A program made the translations under genes and the position numbers. Below are positions 62,050 through 64,000 of a stretch of 64,000 bases of DNA, piece by piece. Positions within the stretch are counted from its first letter, which is position 1; each line of letters opens with the position of its first letter. Source of the stretch: Castellaniella hirudinis_A. GTDB lineage: Bacteria; Pseudomonadota; Gammaproteobacteria; Burkholderiales; Burkholderiaceae_B. A model generated the notes under the pieces. That model saw nothing but the letters and a program-made list of their open reading frames with translations. It was not told where the DNA came from and ran no database searches. Location: NCBI RefSeq assembly GCF_047468865.1, contig NZ_JBLGTV010000005.1, forward strand, positions 124,001-188,000. Direction: 5' to 3'.

Positions 62050-64000
62050 ATGTTCAACAAAGTCAGCAAGTCTTTCCAGTACGGCCAGCATACCGTCGTC
62101 CTGGAAACCGGCGAAATGGCCCGCCAGGCATCTGGCGCCGTGCTGGTTTCGGTGGATGATACCGTCGTCCTGGCCACCGTCGTGGCCGCCCGCACCGCCA
62201 AGCCCGGCCAGGATTTCTTTCCCCTGACCGTCGATTACGTCGAGAAAACCTATGCCGCCGGCAAGATCCCCGGCGGTTTTTTCAAGCGTGAAGGCAAACC
62301 CTCCGAAAAAGAAACCCTGACCTCGCGCCTGATCGACCGGCCCCTGCGCCCGCTGTTTCCCGAAGGTTTCTACAACGACGTCCAGGTCATCATCCACACC
62401 GTTTCGGTCAATCCTGAAATCGATCCCGACATCCCGGCGATGATCGGCGCGTCGGCGGCGCTGGCGATCTCCGGCATTCCTTTCGGCGGCCCGGTGGGCG
62501 CGGCGCGTGTGGGGTATGTGGACGGCCAGTATGTGCTCAATCCCAGCACCACGCAGCTGCGCGAACAGTCCCAGTTGGATCTCGTGGTGGCCGGCACCGA
62601 AGCCGCCGTGCTGATGGTCGAATCCGAGGCCCGGCAACTGCCCGAAGACGTGATGCTGGGCGCCGTGGTGTTCGGCCACGAACAAATGCAGGCTTGCATC
62701 AACGCCATTCACGATCTGGTGGCCGAGGCCGGCAAGCCCGAATGGGACTGGCGGCCCGCTCCGCGCAACGAAGTCCTGGCCACGGCGGTGCGCAGCGCCG
62801 CCTTCGACGCCCTGAAAGCGGTCTATCAGGTGCGCAACAAGCAAGAACGCACCGTCCAGCTGCGTCAGGTGTATGCCGATGTCAAGGCCAAGCTGGCCGA
62901 GCACGCGGCGGCGCGGGGCGACGAAGCCCCCGATCACGTCGAAGTCGAGAACATGCTGTTCGCGCTTGAATCCGAGATCGTGCGCGGCCAGGTTCTGAAC
63001 GGCGAACCGCGCATCGACGGGCGCGACACGCGCACCGTGCGCCCCATCAGCATCCGCCTGGGCGTGCTGCCGCGCGCCCATGGCTCGGCCCTGTTCACCC
63101 GGGGCGAGACCCAGGCCCTGGTGGCTACCACGCTGGGCACCAAGCAAGACGAGCAAATCATTGACTCCATCATGGGCGAGTACCGCGACCGCTTCATGCT
63201 GCACTACAATATGCCGCCGTTCGCCACGGGCGAAACCGGCCGCTTCGGGGTGCCCAAGCGCCGCGAGATCGGCCATGGCCGCCTGGCCAAGCGTGCGTTG
63301 CTGCCCCTGCTGCCCGATCCCGAAGACTTCCAATACACGCTGCGCCTGGTGTCCGAAATCCTCGAATCCAATGGGTCGTCCTCGATGGCCTCGGTGTGCG
63401 GCGGCAGCCTGTCCATGATGGACGCCGGCGTGCCGGTCAAGGATCATGTGGCCGGGGTGGCCATGGGCCTGATCAAGGAAGGCGGCAAGTTCGCCGTGCT
63501 GACCGACATTCTGGGCGACGAAGACCACCTGGGCGATATGGATTTCAAGGTCACCGGCACCGTCACGGGGATCACGGCCTTGCAGATGGACATCAAGATC
63601 CAGGGCATCACCAAGGAAATCATGCAGGTCGCCCTGGCCCAGGCCCGCGAAGGCCGCTTGCACATTCTGGAAAAAATGCGCGCCGCCATCGACGGCTCCC
63701 GCCAGGAACTCTCCGATTTCGCGCCGCGCATGCTGCGCGTGAAGATCAACCCGGAAAAAATCCGTGACGTGATCGGCAAGGGCGGCGCCACCATCCGCGC
63801 TCTGACGGAAGAAACCGGCTGCCAGATCGACATCGGCGACGATGGCAACATCACCATCGCCAGCGCCGACCTGGATCGCGCCCACGAAGCCGAGCGGCGC
63901 ATCAAGGAACTGACCGCCGACGTGGAAGTGGGCCAGGAATACCAGGGCACGGTGCAGCGCCTGCTGGATTTCGGCGCCATCGTCCAGGTGCTGCCCGGGC
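62050..64000 (+). CDS. pnp: Polyribonucleotide nucleotidyltransferase (PNPase), N-terminal part
   Basis: The frame opens at 62050 (MFNKVSKSFQYGQHTVVLET) and stays open to the window end, giving about 650 of the usual 700 residues. First RNase PH domain (about 1-150), helical linker (IRDxVG..), second RNase PH domain with GRFGVPKRREIGHGRLAKRA and ESNGSSSMASVCGGSLSMMD, KH domain (INPEKIRDVIGKGGATIRAL) and the start of S1 (GQEYQGTVQRLLDFGAIVQV). It degrades RNA 3' to 5' by phosphorolysis. The long minus-strand frame across it is a shadow. Confidence 0.96.
   Translation, partial: MFNKVSKSFQYGQHTVVLETGEMARQASGAVLVSVDDTVVLATVVAARTAKPGQDFFPLTVDYVEKTYAAGKIPGGFFKREGKPSEKETLTSRLIDRPLRPLFPEGFYNDVQVIIHTVSVNPEIDPDIPAMIGASAALAISGIPFGGPVGAARVGYVDGQYVLNPSTTQLREQSQLDLVVAGTEAAVLMVESEARQLPEDVMLGAVVFGHEQMQACINAIHDLVAEAGKPEWDWRPAPRNEVLATAVRSAAFDALKAVYQVRNKQERTVQLRQVYADVKAKLAEHAAARGDEAPDHVEVENMLFALESEIVRGQVLNGEPRIDGRDTRTVRPISIRLGVLPRAHGSALFTRGETQALVATTLGTKQDEQIIDSIMGEYRDRFMLHYNMPPFATGETGRFGVPKRREIGHGRLAKRALLPLLPDPEDFQYTLRLVSEILESNGSSSMASVCGGSLSMMDAGVPVKDHVAGVAMGLIKEGGKFAVLTDILGDEDHLGDMDFKVTGTVTGITALQMDIKIQGITKEIMQVALAQAREGRLHILEKMRAAIDGSRQELSDFAPRMLRVKINPEKIRDVIGKGGATIRALTEETGCQIDIGDDGNITIASADLDRAHEAERRIKELTADVEVGQEYQGTVQRLLDFGAIVQVLPG

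Noticed and set aside
62035..63885. A 616-residue minus-strand frame opposite pnp
   Set aside because: pnp is unmistakable on the plus strand and runs off the window; the minus frame is a codon-bias shadow.

Overview
The window looks like a chromosomal segment of a high-GC betaproteobacterium, most likely Burkholderiales/Alcaligenaceae (Bordetella/Castellaniella/Pusillimonas type). The housekeeping block ilvB-ilvH-ilvC ... psd-pssA ... rpsO-pnp at the right end and the phenylacetate gene set support this. No rRNA or tRNA gene is present to fix the genus, so the placement is inferred from gene content and order.

Left part (1 to about 26,200) is accessory DNA. Positions 1-4,208 carry a copper/heavy-metal module of visibly lower GC: a DUF2933 membrane protein, a periplasmic YVTN beta-propeller protein and a CopRS/CusRS-type two-component pair, with three cop-box-like operators (ATTACA-N4-TGTAAT). 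A broken DUF3363-type relaxase follows, cut by an IS66-family element (4,683-7,243) that has no target-site duplication. Positions 7,344-24,022, all on the minus strand, form a nearly complete plasmid backbone: a VirD4/TrwB-like coupling protein, StbABC-type stability genes, an iteron origin with four exact 16-bp repeats at 21-22 bp spacing and DnaA boxes, a TrfA-type RepA, a full VirB1-VirB11 type IV secretion set (including a 45-residue VirB7) and TrbM. A Phd/PIN toxin-antitoxin pair and a ribbon-helix-helix (mobilisation-type) protein lie at its edge. It ends at a sequence resembling the 3' end of ssrA (tmRNA), followed by three copies of a 17-bp motif and a BrnTA toxin-antitoxin pair. The simplest reading is a PromA/IncW-like conjugative plasmid or derived island integrated in the chromosome and now without an intact relaxase.

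The middle (26,354-48,877) is an aromatic-catabolism region. On the minus strand are paaX, a 2Fe-2S/FAD reductase and an R2-like diiron oxygenase. Divergent from them run paaN-paaG-paaH-paaI-paaK-thiolase and a Liv-type binding protein on the plus strand. The classical multicomponent epoxidase genes paaABCD are absent from the window. A convergent operon carries the remaining transporter genes (livH-livM-livG-livF), a flavin monooxygenase and a DUF2783 protein. Its LivF has a hemerythrin-like domain fused to the N-terminus. Divergent from that operon are an aldehyde dehydrogenase and a chemoreceptor with a C-terminal bacteriohemerythrin domain. Uptake, CoA activation, oxygen-dependent ring attack, beta-oxidation-like steps and possibly oxygen-guided taxis are therefore clustered.

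The right part (48,653-64,000) is mostly core genome: a small lipoprotein, an MFS transporter, a TerC-family Mn exporter behind a yybP-ykoY (Mn2+) riboswitch with its own terminator, an HTH regulator, yaaA, a FUSC/YccS-like membrane protein, ilvBHC with an attenuator-like leader, an Old Yellow Enzyme, psd, pssA, rpsO and the start of pnp, which runs off the window.
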